A DNA stretch of 64,000 nt from Micrasema longulum (Eukaryota; Arthropoda; Insecta; Trichoptera; Brachycentridae): positions 186,001-250,000 of the forward strand of contig JAGVSM010000459.1 in NCBI GenBank assembly GCA_022494885.1. Reading direction: 5' to 3'. A model generated the notes under the pieces. The model was not told the DNA's origin. It saw only the letters and a program-made list of their open reading frames with translations, and ran no database searches. A program made the translations under genes and the position numbers. The stretch's first letter is position 1. Every line of letters starts with the position of its first letter. Shown here piece after piece: positions 23,090 to 34,740 of the stretch.

Positions 23090-23680
23090 TCAATTTTTGT
23101 TGCCTCTGATTTCAATAAAAAACAGCGTATGAGCTGCGAACTCACACAAATACTCCTGGGCCATGAGGGTTTTAAACTTTTCGAGATCAACAGCTGCTGA
23201 CCATGTGATGATAAAATCTCCCAAGATGTACCCACCTGTTGATGCAATGCCCCCTTTACAGCCATAACATGGAGGTGCGATGCAGAAGTGTTGGTAAGGA
23301 TCCTTAGATGTGCTTAAGCACATCCATTCCGTAATAAGTCATAATGACTTATCATAAGAGGTAGTATCTTTCATGGTTAGGATAGTACAGGTTATAAGGA
23401 CAGTAAACGATAAGAGGACACAAAATGCCTTGATCTCTTTAAGTGAAACGGTAGGTCTACTGATATCTATCAATAGTCTTGCTTCTCTTGAATGAGTTTT
23501 CTGTGGTTTTCTTTTCATTAAGCAAACGCTGAAAAGTTCCTATAAGGGTCCAATGCCGAAATTCCCCACCTTTCCCAACACTACTTAGATATATAGATAG
23601 CCAAGAAACAAAATACACTTGTGAAATATAAACCTTTCACATTATAAGCATGGTCAATAATGCAACTCCTATCTAAAAAT
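23090..23680 (-). pseudogene. Unrecognised ORF-bearing repeat, copy 1
   Basis: From an ATG at 23518 the frame reads MKRKPQKTHSREARLL, then a hydrophobic stretch (KAFCVLLSFTVLITCTIL), TMKDTTSYDKSL, an in-frame TGA (23341-23339), and continues ITEWMCLSTSKDPYQ, HFCIAPPCYGCKGGIASTGG, EFAAHTLFFIEIRGNKN to a TAA at about 23090: some 143 codons. It looks like a short type II membrane or secreted protein with a Cys-rich middle. I do not recognise the family. Copy 2 is at 41155-41575. It could be a transposon-borne or retrocopied gene. Confidence 0.45.
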
Positions 23681-24159
23681 TATTTTTAAAAAAAACCATC
23701 TCCTCTTCACAAAAAATGTGATCTGGAGTACGCTGGTGACGCGGTCATTTTTGAAAACTCAGGCAGGGGCCTTTAAGTCATTGTTGATAGGCTAAATATT
23801 TACTCATCAAGCATTGGTTTCGTGGTTTAAACGCTTGACTCGTGCACGGATGGTTCCAGGTTTAATTTCTGGTGAAAGCGCAAAAATTACATGTAATTTT
23901 TCTTTCTGCTGTACCACGAGGCGAAATTGAAATTCTTCTAGCAAAAATGAAGAAATTTTTGTTATCGACTAGATGATTTCTTTCAGGAAAAAATCCTGAA
24001 AAAGAAAATAGAGTTTTCCAGCAAGGTCAACATAAAATAATCTGCAAGTTTTCTTTGTTCCTAAAGTGTTATGTCATGGTTATGTTATTACTTATGTACT
24101 TACTCTGCGATTTAAGTACCAATGCAGAGCTCTATGTACATTATTGAAAGAATTCACAG

Positions 24160-24366
24160 TTAGTTAGACGGCCGACTGTGAAACTGGCGTCGCAGGGTTC
24201 AATTCCCGCCAGTTGCAAGAACAAAAATCCATGAAAGATTTTCTTCTCAATTGATCTGGGTGTTGTGGTGAATTATTCTCCACCTCCTTCCATATCCCCT
24301 CTTTCCCACCTGTTGACAAGCCTCTAAAATAGAGGCTTAGCGGGTCATTCCTTTTAAAAAAAAAAA
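24160..24366 (+). mobile_element. Second SINE family with poly-A tail
   Basis: tRNA-like head with B box gggttcaattcccgcc at 24195-24210. The body differs from the main SINE family (ctaaaatagaggcttagcgg) and ends in a run of A at 24357-24366. A related tRNA-like start lies at 23823-23885 (ccaggtttaatttctgg). Confidence 0.65.
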
Positions 24367-24940
24367 GTAGAAACTAAATTTGAGTAAAAAAAAATAACAT
24401 CAAAAGTTATCCATTTTATCAAATATAAAAATGCACATAGCGCCGTATCTTGTGTACCACGAGAACGATATATTTTACTGTTAATTTTTTCGTCTTATGT
24501 TTGCCTTGAAATACATAAATTGTAATATACATCAACGTATTAAATAAATAAATATACATTTTGTAAACTAGTTGATGTTATAATTGTATGAAATAGGTTT
24601 ACGCAAGAAACAAGTTGTTATGGTCGTGGATAAATATCCACAAGTAACATTTAATTTTATCAGACCATAATAAAGTTGATACACGCTCCTAGGTGTCGCT
24701 AGTGTATAATGATTGAATTTTTATTAGATTAATCGATAATTTTATTTTAAAAGTTATGTATTAAAACATTTGTCCACAATATTCATATTGATTTTGAAAA
24801 TACAATGAATTTTTCGATATTCATTACACATTTATATTTATTAGTGTTCGTATATTGTGAAATTTCCCTATTATAGTGACATCTTCGAAATAAAATAATA
24901 ATATGTACTTTTATGTGCACTATGGTTTTATCTATTTTGT

Positions 24941-25010
24941 ATGTAAATACACGAGATAAAAGTGTTTTCTACGGCCGCGAGAGCGATTCAGAATAGCACC
25001 GCAGGCGGAA
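24941..25010. repeat. Palindromic repeat, copy 2 (half)
   Basis: gtaaatacacgagataaaag, then ggccgcgagagcgattcaga: the right half of the 6907-7015 element. Confidence 0.45.
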
Positions 25011-25085
25011 CTGAGCATACTGTTCTGTTGGTGAAATATAACAATAACTTTTCGACTCGGTGGTTGCTCTCATATAATGATTGAA

Positions 25086-25335
25086 TCCTAGCTAAAAAGC
25101 TGGTTAGAGCGTTTGCCAACCATACCTGAGGTGCTGTATTTGATTCCCGCCAAGATCGACATGAAATGAATTTTACAGTTAATTCACTGTAATATTTCAT
25201 AGTCTCTGGTTTGGATATAAAGCGCAAGACTGATAATCTTGACTTCGTGTATCAACTGATCAATTGGCCGTTGATGCAGTGTCCTACGCATCACTGGATG
25301 TGGATAGGGGATTGATGATGATGATGATTGTGATG
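25086..25335 (+). mobile_element. tRNA-derived SINE
   Basis: Degenerate B box tttgattcccgcc at 25138-25150; body with gcgcaagactgata; tail (gat)n at 25313-25330. Lies between the Ddc and DHPAAS-1 3' ends. Confidence 0.7.
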
Positions 25336-25904
25336 CCCTTTGGAGATAATAAAATTTATTATGTGGAAAATACTACTTTGTTAGTTTATGTCCCTATATA
25401 TGTGACCAAGAAACTTAGGAAGAGATCATGACAATGCGGTTTAAAATAATAAAATTTCTTATTTCTTTTCTTGCGGTTTTAAATGTAAATAAAATCAATG
25501 GGAAGACATTTTAGTACCTTCTGAATCTCTCTTGGTATCTGGAGTTGTGGACGTTACGGATTCGATTCGAAATTAATACTAATGTATTTTTTTAAAAAGG
25601 TATATGGTACAGGTATGTAGATTAGGTAATGGAAGAAAAAACATGGGCTTAAATATATTTAATAATAGCTACACAAAAAACACGATTTCGTATTTCTTAA
25701 ATTTTAAAACAAGAAAATATTATAAAAGTTTTAAAATTCACAGTAGGTACCTACATATCCATAATGAATTATTATTACCTATAATACATTATGTCTTTTT
25801 TAATCACTTATTATACCTTATATTCAATCAAATCATTCTTCACTGTTATTCTCTTTTTATTTATTATAGGTAATCGTATTTTTTTTATAATCAACTTAGG
25901 TAAC

Positions 25905-25910
25905 TTTATT
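25905..25910 (-). terminator. DHPAAS-1 polyadenylation signal
   Basis: AATAAA on the minus strand 28 bases after the stop codon, implying a very short 3'UTR. Confidence 0.55.
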
Positions 25911-25937
25911 TACACACTCATGTTATTTACAAAAATC

Positions 25938-27047
25938 TTATTTTGATTTTTCCTCCGCAGCCGATGTTATAATGAATTCATTAATAGGATTCACTTTGTC
26001 AGAAATATCTATTTTTTCCAATTTGCTTCCGAGTATTTCTACGTCAGCATCACTCGCTATATCCAATATCGTGGTAGCTTGACTTTGTATTTCTTTCCAA
26101 GCAAATTCGATATCTCGCAATTCGCATAATCTACTGCATACAACAAAACGAAGAATGAAATCGTTTTTATAAGAACACGATACTAGAAATATGTTTTTTC
26201 TCTCCATGAGTCTGTTAAGAAGGGCCTTAGTCAGGGTGTCGTTACCTTTCAGTCTGAAACAAACTACGCCTAATATTGGGTTAGTGACGACTTCGAACCT
26301 CTTATCCGCCAGCACTAGAGACTTGAAGTGGTCGGCTAGAGAGCAATGTTTTCTGATGTGACTTCTGATTCCGGAGGCTCCGTACAGTCTGAGTACAGCC
26401 CAGAGTTTTAGCGCCCTGAAGCGGCGGCCGAGGGAGATCTGCCAATGGCGATAGTCGGGTGTCTTCTCTGATCCGTTATCTTTAAGGTATGCCCTCTGTA
26501 CATCGAACGCGTTGATCAAGTCGTGAGAATCTTTTACCCACAATGCTGAGCAATCGGCATTTACCAGCATCCATTTATGAGGGTTGAAATTAAAGGAATC
26601 CGCGTATTGTACACCATTCATGAGGTATTGGTATTCCGGGCAAATAAAAGCTGCTCCGGCATAGGCCGCGTCTATGTGCATCCAAATCCCTTCTCTTTGA
26701 CATATAGCACCGAGTTCGTCTATTCGGTCGAAGGCGCAGGTTCCTGTTGTACCTAAAGTTGCAACCACGTAGCAAGGTATTAGGCCCTTCTTTTTATCCT
26801 CAGCGATCGCCCTTTCCAGGGTCTCCCCTCTGAGTTGACAGTCGTCGTCAGAAGGCAGCAGACGCATGGGAACTGTTCCGAGGAGTCCAGCTTTTTCTAC
26901 TGAGGAGTTGGAGTCTTCTGACGTGTAGGCAACGAACTTTGTCCTGAGAATGTTTATGTCCAATTCTGGGTTTTGTGTTGTTAGGCGCGTCACTAATCTC
27001 TGTTTGGCAGCCAGTAATCCCACTAGGGTACTTTCACTCGCTGAACC
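25938..27047 (-). CDS. DHPAAS-1 exon 5, terminal
   Basis: Residues 146-514. Contains Asn192, Asp271, Lys303, Ala309, Tyr332 and Ser350, then a C-terminal tail about 38 residues longer than Ddc, ending in EEKSK. The corresponding Ddc region is split by two introns. Confidence 0.96.
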   Translation of the reverse strand, partial: GSASESTLVGLLAAKQRLVTRLTTQNPELDINILRTKFVAYTSEDSNSSVEKAGLLGTVPMRLLPSDDDCQLRGETLERAIAEDKKKGLIPCYVVATLGTTGTCAFDRIDELGAICQREGIWMHIDAAYAGAAFICPEYQYLMNGVQYADSFNFNPHKWMLVNADCSALWVKDSHDLINAFDVQRAYLKDNGSEKTPDYRHWQISLGRRFRALKLWAVLRLYGASGIRSHIRKHCSLADHFKSLVLADKRFEVVTNPILGVVCFRLKGNDTLTKALLNRLMERKNIFLVSCSYKNDFILRFVVCSRLCELRDIEFAWKEIQSQATTILDIASDADVEILGSKLEKIDISDKVNPINEFIITSAAEEKSK

Positions 27048-30000
27048 CTGCAAAATCATAATCTTGAATTATTTGAAGTATGCATCAGTAACTTATCTTA
27101 TAAAGCGTGTTTATAAGTAAAGTTAGGTTTCAGTTCGGAAATTAATTAGGTAACGATTACATATTTTTGAGAAAACAACAATTAATTGATATTCACCTGT
27201 ATAATTCCTCCTCCTTTGCCTGAAGAAGAGTTAAGAAACTCCTCGGGTAGGTTTAACAATTTTCCTAGCCAGTTCATCATTTCTACCTCCAATTCTGTGC
27301 AAGCAGGGCTCGATAGCTGCAATGTAGAAAAATATTGAATTGACAGATTAAAAAAAATATTACTTGTATGCATAATAAGTTTTCCTTATTTCGCGATGTT
27401 CATTTGGTAAATTATAAAAAAAACATGTGTCGTGAATCAAGATTTTGTAATCTCCGTTATACAATATTACCGAAGCATTACATTTGAAAATAAAAGTACT
27501 GGGGCGAGCGACGAGACGTGCTGGCCCGGGGCAATATTACATTACTTATTGCTTCTCTGAGAAGGAAAGTTCCGGCAAGCGTATGACAGGGCACTTGTTT
27601 CCTGGCCCCAGCCACTATTGGATTATAATTTGCGCTACTCATGTACTATAATTACACGCTACTTAATGGATCAATCTAATGTAAGTACGTGCCAAAAATT
27701 GCAATACAATAAACTTGAATAAAGCAGATATTATTATCGACACTACGTATAAGAATTTCTACTTACTTTTTAATATTAACATTACAAAGGGGCTCAAATT
27801 TCGAAACATTCGATTTTCACTGAACCGGGTTGAATGAATAAGCTATATTGTATTTAGATACATTCTTACATAACGTAAATTCTTGTGAACGTTCACACTC
27901 TTGCATTATATTTATTTACGTTTAGGTATTTTAAATATAAAACTTGTTCGTAATTACTCTAAAAAGACAAAAAATAATACTTAAATAAATAAATTTAATA
28001 GTCAGATAGACTGCAGTAGTAGATGTTAATCAACATTTGATAGGTATCATTTAACTTTATGCTATACTCGTTGTTAAACATATAACTTTATAAAACAACA
28101 ATTAAAAGTGAAAAACAAAAGTTTCATTAGAATATAAGTCATTTTTATCTTCGCTAACATTAACAATATTTAACTGTGTAATGACTAATGACACGTGTTA
28201 TATTTGCGGTTATAGAAAGATGTACAATACTTCATAATATGAGGTAAACCTACAACAATTTGCATCTTATCTACCAGTCCAAGTATGACACTTTCGCTGA
28301 AGAGTAAAAATAGTTATTACCTACATAACTATAACAACTTGCAAAATGCCGCAGAATATTACGGAATGACTCATATTAAATTAACTTGCGAGAAATTTAG
28401 AAAATTATGTTTTCTATGTAATAATGTGAGCAACACAAATTATAAGAAAATTGGATGACCCATTACGAGTTTCACAGATCGCTGCTCTAGTTCTTGTATG
28501 TTCAATGGACCATTTAAAAAAAAAGAGTTATGAATGCCAATATGTTCATTATCTTATTACGCGTCCACCTGACTAAAGAATTATTCTTTTTTCCGTTAGT
28601 AAATAGTATTTTCAGCATTTTTTAAGTGCCAATTTCCACTTACTGATTTGACTTATTTGACTTTAAAAACACTCACCCAAAACACTTTAAAAAAGATCGA
28701 AGCCTTTGAAATGTGGTGCTACAGGAGGATATTAAAAATCTCCTGGGTGGATAGAGTCCGAAACGATGATGTTCTCCGACGGATGGAAAAAGATAAAGAG
28801 GTACTGAAGACCATAAAGAAAAGAAAACTTGAGTACTTTGGGCATGTGATGAGAGGCGAAAAATATAAAATTTTACAAGTCATTCTACAGGAAGGATTGA
28901 AGGGAGACGCAGTGCAGGTAGAAGGCGCATCTCTTGGCTTAAGAACTTGCGCGACTGGTTCCATTGCAGCACTCAGTCCTTGTTCAGGGCAGCTGCCAAT
29001 AAAGTAAGAATCGCAATGATGATTTCCAACCTCCATCGGGGAGAGGAACCATAAGAAGAAGAAGATTTTAAAAACAAAAAAAATGTCTTGAACTGGTCTC
29101 TTGAAATGGTCTATTGAACATACAAGAACTAGGGCAGCGAGATGTTAACATTAAAACATTTAATGTACCCTAAAGATATTTTTTAAAATAAGCTTTTATT
29201 GCATAGATAAATTATTTTGCAGTATGAATTACTTATGGATATTCTAAACATGTATGTTTCTAATGAACTATTTGCGTTCCTATAGCTTACCCAAATATAC
29301 TTTTTTCAACTAGTCCTTTATTATTCTGATAGAAATTAATAATCAACTTGTGGCAGAGTGTTGATCGAATTCGGATTTTTTAACAAGATGATTTAGAGAT
29401 GCTACCACGGGACCATTATCCAGCTCAATCGTTTAATCAATTTTGTGAATAGTACCGACTTAGATTTCTTTTGTTAAAAATGAGTAAAATTGTAGGGTTT
29501 TGCTGAGTCTTTTGCTTTCGGCGTAGGTCAACGTACCACGATTTAGACTTTGTAGAACTATGCCACAGAATGAGGTTTATTATCGAGTCAAGTTAATCAA
29601 CACGTTACGTCTTTTATCATCTGAAGGAAGTGAAAGAGTAAAGGAAGCGGAGTTTGTTAATCGAATTTTTATGCTGAACTTTTCGTTGGCCGCCTTTAAG
29701 ATTGTGTAATGTACGGCGAAATAAAAAAGGAAAATTGCATCATTTATGAAAGTCCATCGATATGATGTTAGGTTGAAACAAAAATAATGAAGAAATAATC
29801 GAATTTAATAGATTAAAGTATGGCTACATTCCTGAACATCAACAAAACTACCGTATACTTTGTATGTAAATACGAGTTCTCGTTAATATCTAGCATCTCT
29901 GATTTAATTCGGTGTTAATAAGTTCAGGTTCCTTACCAAATTTATTCAAGAAATTTCAGTGAAAGTGATTGATATTGAGAAGATCGTTAACCGGCGATTG

Positions 30001-33000
30001 AGTCCGGTTTGAAGACTCGTTTTTGGAGCATCAACCAAAAAATGGGAAATTAAGTAGAGCACGAAGCCACAACGCGAAGGTCTCTTATATTCCGCATTTC
30101 TTTGTACTTGAAACAATAAGGAAAAACCATAGGATTATAATATACCAGAAGGCGCATAGAACCAAGTTTGCATACACCGAACTGTGTTCGTAAGTCTGCC
30201 GTACGCCCCCCCCTACCCGACATCCCGCCTGCGCACATGCGTGGAGTGGCCGCGTAATGTTGCCAGACCGTGAACAATATACTATCGTAACACAAATGCA
30301 ATAACATTTTCTGTTATGTCATGTTATGTTTTACCACAAAAAATATTTTACTGACGACCAAAAAAAAGGTACTTTTTTTCATCATCATCATTGCTTTTCC
30401 ACACCTAATAGTGCATAGGATACTGGATTGGAACACCAATCACAGCGTATCTTGTTCATTTTTTGTTACATGAAGGTAAGATGAGGAGTCTTACGATTCA
30501 GGTGCCAGTCCGGGGACTATGAAATGTTCTAGTGTGAAAACACCTTTTAAATAAATATTTTCATTTGAACCATGTCGGGAATCGAACCCGAGACCTCTTG
30601 CATGATAGGCAAACGAACCGACCACTACACTACGAGCTCGAAATTTACTAGGCAAACGTACAAAAAAATCTTTAAATAATCATTAAGAAATGAAGTAAAT
30701 TAATTCCATTTAATATACAGGTGTCCTTTAAACCGTCACATCCAAAACCAGAATGATCAGTATGGGCTAGAAGACATATTAGCATATTAAAAAAAAAATA
30801 CAACGAAGAATGTTAAAAAAATAAATATATATATATTAATGGTTGCTTACTTTTGCAGGGGAGAAGCAAGGGGGGCGCGGCCGCGCGGTTGGTGGTGGAT
30901 CAGACTCCCCCCTCCCCACTCCTCGTTTCTCCCCTCCAGAAGTAAGCAACCATTTGTTTTTTTTTTTTTTAATATTATTTCTAAAAATTTATTTTAATGT
31001 ACCAGTATGTCTTCTTGATCATACTGATCATCGTGGTTTCGGATGTGACAGGGTTTAAAGAACACCATGTATATACTCAGGCTTATCAATAGAAAGCCGG
31101 GTAAAAAATTCGACAACTCAGGTAATACTAACAAAATGTTCACACTAATTATTAAACGTCAAATGATGTATGAAACTGCTTCAAAAACGGAAATAAAACT
31201 AATACGGTTTGGTCAATTCAACATAATTAAGTGTTTTGGGTCGCAATAATGTTCTAAATGAAAATCATGATGTTTGATTTCAAGTAATCATATTTTTTAA
31301 CGTTTAATCATCAGTGTGGCTATATATGAAGCAAAAAATATTCGCGTGGAAAAAATAAATATCCTCAAATTAACCCATCTCTAGGGGATAGAGAAGATTC
31401 ATAATTGCACCCCAGGGGTGCTATTCTGCACGCTACAAAAGGTAACACATTTTGTGTGCGTTTGTAGGATGTACCCGGTAAAATTACTTGGCCGGGTGGA
31501 TTGGCGTAGCATGTATGAAAGGGCCTTACTCTTGTAGTAGGAAAACAACGGGACATATGCATATAAGAAAAAAAATTGTGCACGCTCGGTTACAAACATA
31601 TTGACCATATATATTGAATCTGCTGATATTCAATTTGACTTTTTCATGTGCTTCAAACGTTTTTTCATTGTACGTTCTTTTATATGTTGATTTGCCATGT
31701 ATTTTTTAATTACTATTTTTGTTCTGTATAATAAATATGGTGATTGTTAAAGTGTTATGCATATATTCGTCCCAACTCAACACAGGACTTTGGTTCCATG
31801 GAGTTGGGATTGTGTCTCAATAAACGTTACATAAATATACTATGAGTAAAATAAATAAATACAAATTAAATAAGTTTATGTTATTTGCTAAAAAGGTTAA
31901 GGTAATGCACAAAACTTTTGGTAAGTTTGGTGGCAAAATAGACGAGTTAATGGACCGTTGTATAGTAATGGTATTTTCGCTTTTCACTTTACTATGTACT
32001 TCTGGATTACCTTCTTTCAGCACAAAGATGCTAAGGCTACAAAATTACAAAGAACCTCTTCGGGTAGTTTTTTTCGTTCGGCAAAGAGCAATTTTGCCTT
32101 GTATGTGGGCACCGTCAAGGAGACTTAATCCCTCAGATGCGGTGTGCGGTATGTGGTGGGCAAGCTATCACTTCACTGTTTCTAAATAAATGTAATATTT
32201 ACCCAGCTGAATCCAACACATCCAAGTCCCGCACATAAAAGTTCCCCGACAACTGCGGGGTAACTATTGGCCGTCGGATAAAATGCATGGAATTGAGGTG
32301 AATGCCAATGGGTCATCTGAAACACAAACCACTCATTTACATTAGAAGCCTGAAGTTACGTGAACACTGTTACATAACAAGCCGCGGACGTATTATACAC
32401 CTGTTAGTGTACCTGTAATGTTCCAAACCAGTTCTGAACCATGCACCAGATTTTATTCCATTTTTTTCAAATTTTTACATCGACCATTTCCCGTAAAAGG
32501 TCGAATTTTTGAAATTATTACAATAACTGTTACATGTAACAGATAAAAAAAACAATTAATTACATTTATAATTTTATACCTCTTCATATTCTTCTATTTT
32601 TCTTTGTACCTACGCTAACAGTAGGCAAACAGAAAATTAAAATAAAAAGTAATTGAAAAGTAACCTTCATTGAAAATTACCCCAAAAAAATAAAAAGTCT
32701 AATAATTTAGTCGCTATTTTAATATAACATTTTCATTTGTAGTGAAAAAACCAGACGGTAATTGAACTCGGGATCATATTATTTGTTAGCTTAACAAATT
32801 TTTAAGTAGGTGCAAAACAATAATACGAGATGGTATTGATCGATCGCGTGAATCATTTTAATTGATTTAGACGAGGTTTATTCTTGCAAACATGTTATTT
32901 TTCATGGTACTCATAATAGTAAAAGAAAGTGTAATTATAAAGGTTACCCCCGGCATGATGACTCTGTCCATGTCCTTCATAAAATCTTGCCATGTTTCTG

Positions 33001-34618
33001 GTTCTTCAGGAGCCTCGGACGGAATAAGGTCCTTCATGTATCCTGGCTGAACTGAAGGTAACACTGGCCTTGAAAAATAAATTCCAAATCAATAAAAAAA
33101 TAAATTTATAAAAATACATGCTTGGACCAAATGATATAAGATAATTCAAATTCATGGGCGCTATAAAAAGTTAAAGACGAGTTGATGAGGAAGTTAAGTG
33201 CTACGGGAAATTGGATGTAAAAATATTTTCTCACACGCGGTAAAAATAAGAGCATTTCATTGTACGTCGAAGTTTCTCGAAAACGCACATAAAGGTAATA
33301 AAAATTGTGTACTTTGAACTACGTCACAAGTTCATAAGGATCAACCAATGATTGAGTTTTAATATATTTCCGGTTTACGGGAAGCCAATTTACCAATCGA
33401 TTTAGAGGTGGTTTTCACAAAAATGGCGCTACGTAAATTATACAATTATAATTATAAAACTTGTGACGTCACAGGCGGAGTAATTTCAAAATCACAAAAT
33501 TTAAAAAAATGATACTGCTAATAATACGATGTATAATTTTTTTGTTTGGCCTAGTTTGATAGTCAATAAACAAATAATAAAAAAAAACCACAGAACTTCC
33601 ACATTAGTGTGCGATATATTTAAAGCTATTTAAAATATCTGTCATTACCTGAATTGCTAACTGTCACGGTATCAAATTGACATAATAATGTTAACACCAT
33701 TCGTATTTAATTATTTCAATAAAAGTTGACTAATAAAATGTGTATTATTTGTATGAAATACGATAAATATTTTTCATAATAATTACTTAATGTCATACAG
33801 AGCTTTTAAAGCTCACCCAAAGAATTAATCTGGTCTTCGGTAAATTCTAAGTTTACGTTAATTCTAATCATTAGTAATTTATTTTGTCAAAAATCAGTAC
33901 TACATAAAAAATGAATAATGTAAATAACCGAAATGAAATATAGATATTCCAGGTTTTCAGAAAAATGACTTATAAAACTTTTATTAGGTTTTATTTGCAT
34001 AACAATATTTGTCAATAATATTTAGAGTTTTTACAAACGATTGTAGAGAAAGACTGGATTTCATCCCCTAGGGAGTTATAAAGGTTAACAAATTACTATT
34101 GAGATGGTATTTTTTTTGAGATGTAAGGCTTATGACATTCACTGGTTTAAGTGGCCATTTTACACGCTGTGTAACATTCATCGTTTTGCCTATGTCAAAT
34201 CTATATTTCTTAAATTCTTCTTTTTGTTGATTTGGTGAATGTTTCAACGACAAGTACAGCCCTGTAAAGGCCAAGATTTCCGTATATTCATCTCTAAAAA
34301 AAATCTATCTCTGTTGTCAAATGTTAAAAATGTTTGTATTTAGTGTTTCGACAGTTTTTCTTTAGTCATTTTTAAGACCTAATTTCTTTTATTTAAAGCA
34401 ATGAAAATTTAGAACACGATAATAATTTTACTTATATCGGTTACTGGATTCTAATAAAACTTCCGATATATTTAAAAACTTAATTAACTTAAAAACTGTT
34501 ATAAATAATAGTATTGGTAAACGATTGTATGTACTCACTGTTCACGCACATTGTCCAAGTAGTCGACTATATAATCCACAGCGGCTCTCCCGAATTCCCG
34601 AAACTGCTCGCTATCCAT
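25938..34618 (-). CDS. 3,4-dihydroxyphenylacetaldehyde synthase, copy 1 (amd-like)
   Basis: Complement of 34618-34539, 33068-32948, 32316-32203, 27316-27197 and 27047-25938: 1545 nt, 514 aa, GT/AG junctions all in frame. Family role: PLP enzyme converting L-dopa with oxygen to DHPAA, ammonia, CO2 and hydrogen peroxide; the aldehyde cross-links flexible cuticle. Seen: start [10 protein letters not shown] as in fly amd; Phe79-Tyr80 in [11 protein letters not shown]; Asn192 in [12 protein letters not shown]; Asp271; Lys303; Tyr332. Asn192 with Phe79/Tyr80 is the published insect DHPAAS signature. Odd points: Ala309 (VNADCSALW) where the other two enzymes here have Phe, and Ser350 (HWQISLGRR) where they have Pro. 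Frame is open throughout, so probably functional, perhaps with altered kinetics. Copy 2 lies 12 kb upstream, head-to-tail. Confidence 0.93.
27197..27316 (-). CDS. DHPAAS-1 exon 4
   Basis: Residues 106-145, [16 protein letters not shown] to GKGGGIIQ. Acceptor ttgcag, donor CAG|gtgaat. Its 3' boundary at codon 145 has no counterpart in Ddc. Confidence 0.92.
28640..29060 (+). mobile_element. LINE 3' end, RTE-like, with (AAG)n tail
   Basis: Frame 28648-29007 reads [46 protein letters not shown], with [17 protein letters not shown] following in a shifted frame and a tail of aagaagaagaag at 29051. It sits between inverted repeats (28477-28525 and 29080-29145). Lies in DHPAAS-1 intron 3. Confidence 0.75.
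30377..30645 (-). mobile_element. tRNA-derived SINE, minus orientation
   Basis: Reverse-complement B box cgggaatcgaacccg at 30577-30591, head to 30640, catcatcatca tail at 30380. Lies in DHPAAS-1 intron 3, same strand as the gene. Confidence 0.8.
30717..31068. repeat. Foldback (long inverted repeat) element, copy 1
   Basis: Outer arms 30717-30790 and 30995-31068 are inverted copies (tttaaaccgtcacatcc / ggatgtgacagggttta). Inner arms 30838-30876 and 30915-30955 are also inverted (atggttgcttactt, ggggagaagcaagg). The GC-rich loop holds gcgcggccgcgcgg. Lies in DHPAAS-1 intron 3. Confidence 0.65.
32203..32316 (-). CDS. DHPAAS-1 exon 3
   Basis: Residues 68-105, [20 protein letters not shown] onward, with the substrate-specificity pair Phe79-Tyr80. 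Acceptor gtttcag, donor TGG|gtaaat. Too short to stand out as an open frame. Confidence 0.92.
32948..33068 (-). CDS. DHPAAS-1 exon 2
   Basis: Residues 27-67, [15 protein letters not shown] to RVIMPG. Acceptor ttcaag, donor GGG|gtaacc. The exon ends at a phase-0 intron absent from Ddc. Confidence 0.92.
33183..33606. repeat. MITE family B copy in DHPAAS-1 intron 1
   Basis: Left tgatgaggaagttaagtgct, right ccacagaacttccacatta; internal ggttttcacaaaaatggcgct and acttgtgacgtcacagg. The longest copy (about 424 bases). Confidence 0.65.
34110..34290 (+). repeat. Interspersed repeat C, copy 2
   Basis: gcttatgacattcactggtt, aagtggccattttacacgct and gtgtaacattcatcg; in DHPAAS-1 intron 1. The copy at 56538-56615 is the reverse complement. 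Confidence 0.45.
34539..34618 (-). CDS. DHPAAS-1 exon 1
   Basis: Residues 1-26 plus two bases; [20 protein letters not shown] onward, donor CA|gtgagt. Same length and phase as exon 1 of Ddc and DHPAAS-2. The ATG has the favourable context CATTATGG. Confidence 0.9.
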
Positions 34619-34699
34619 AATGGGATGGATAGATAAGCTCTGAAAGTATTACCAATATGCAGGGGAGATGTCACTTCACACTCCGCGTCCGTAAAAGCG

Positions 34700-34740
34700 A
34701 ATGAAGGCTCATTTGGGTTTGTCCACGTTATATTAGGTCG
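34700..34740 (-). promoter_or_regulatory. Possible DHPAAS-1 core promoter
   Basis: A weak TATA-like TATAAC (minus strand, about 34732) lies some 115 bases upstream of the ATG. No strong initiator follows, so this is only a candidate. Compare the clear TATA box of DHPAAS-2. Confidence 0.25.

Larger units (their letters stand above)
23690..25900. other. Ddc / DHPAAS-1 convergent spacer
   Basis: Two SINE families and a palindromic repeat; the rest (24370-24940, 25340-25900) is AT-rich with no gene. Confidence 0.6.
27317..32202 (-). other. DHPAAS-1 intron 3
   Basis: Carries an inverted-repeat pair enclosing an RTE-like 3' end (28477-29145), a SINE (30377-30645), a foldback element (30717-31068) and a small palindrome gcaccccaggggtgc (31407-31421). 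Other parts are unremarkable. Confidence 0.75.

Noticed and set aside
28648..29007. A host gene of about 119 codons in DHPAAS-1 intron 3
   Set aside because: The text is the standard RTE-like post-RT domain with an (AAG)n tail.
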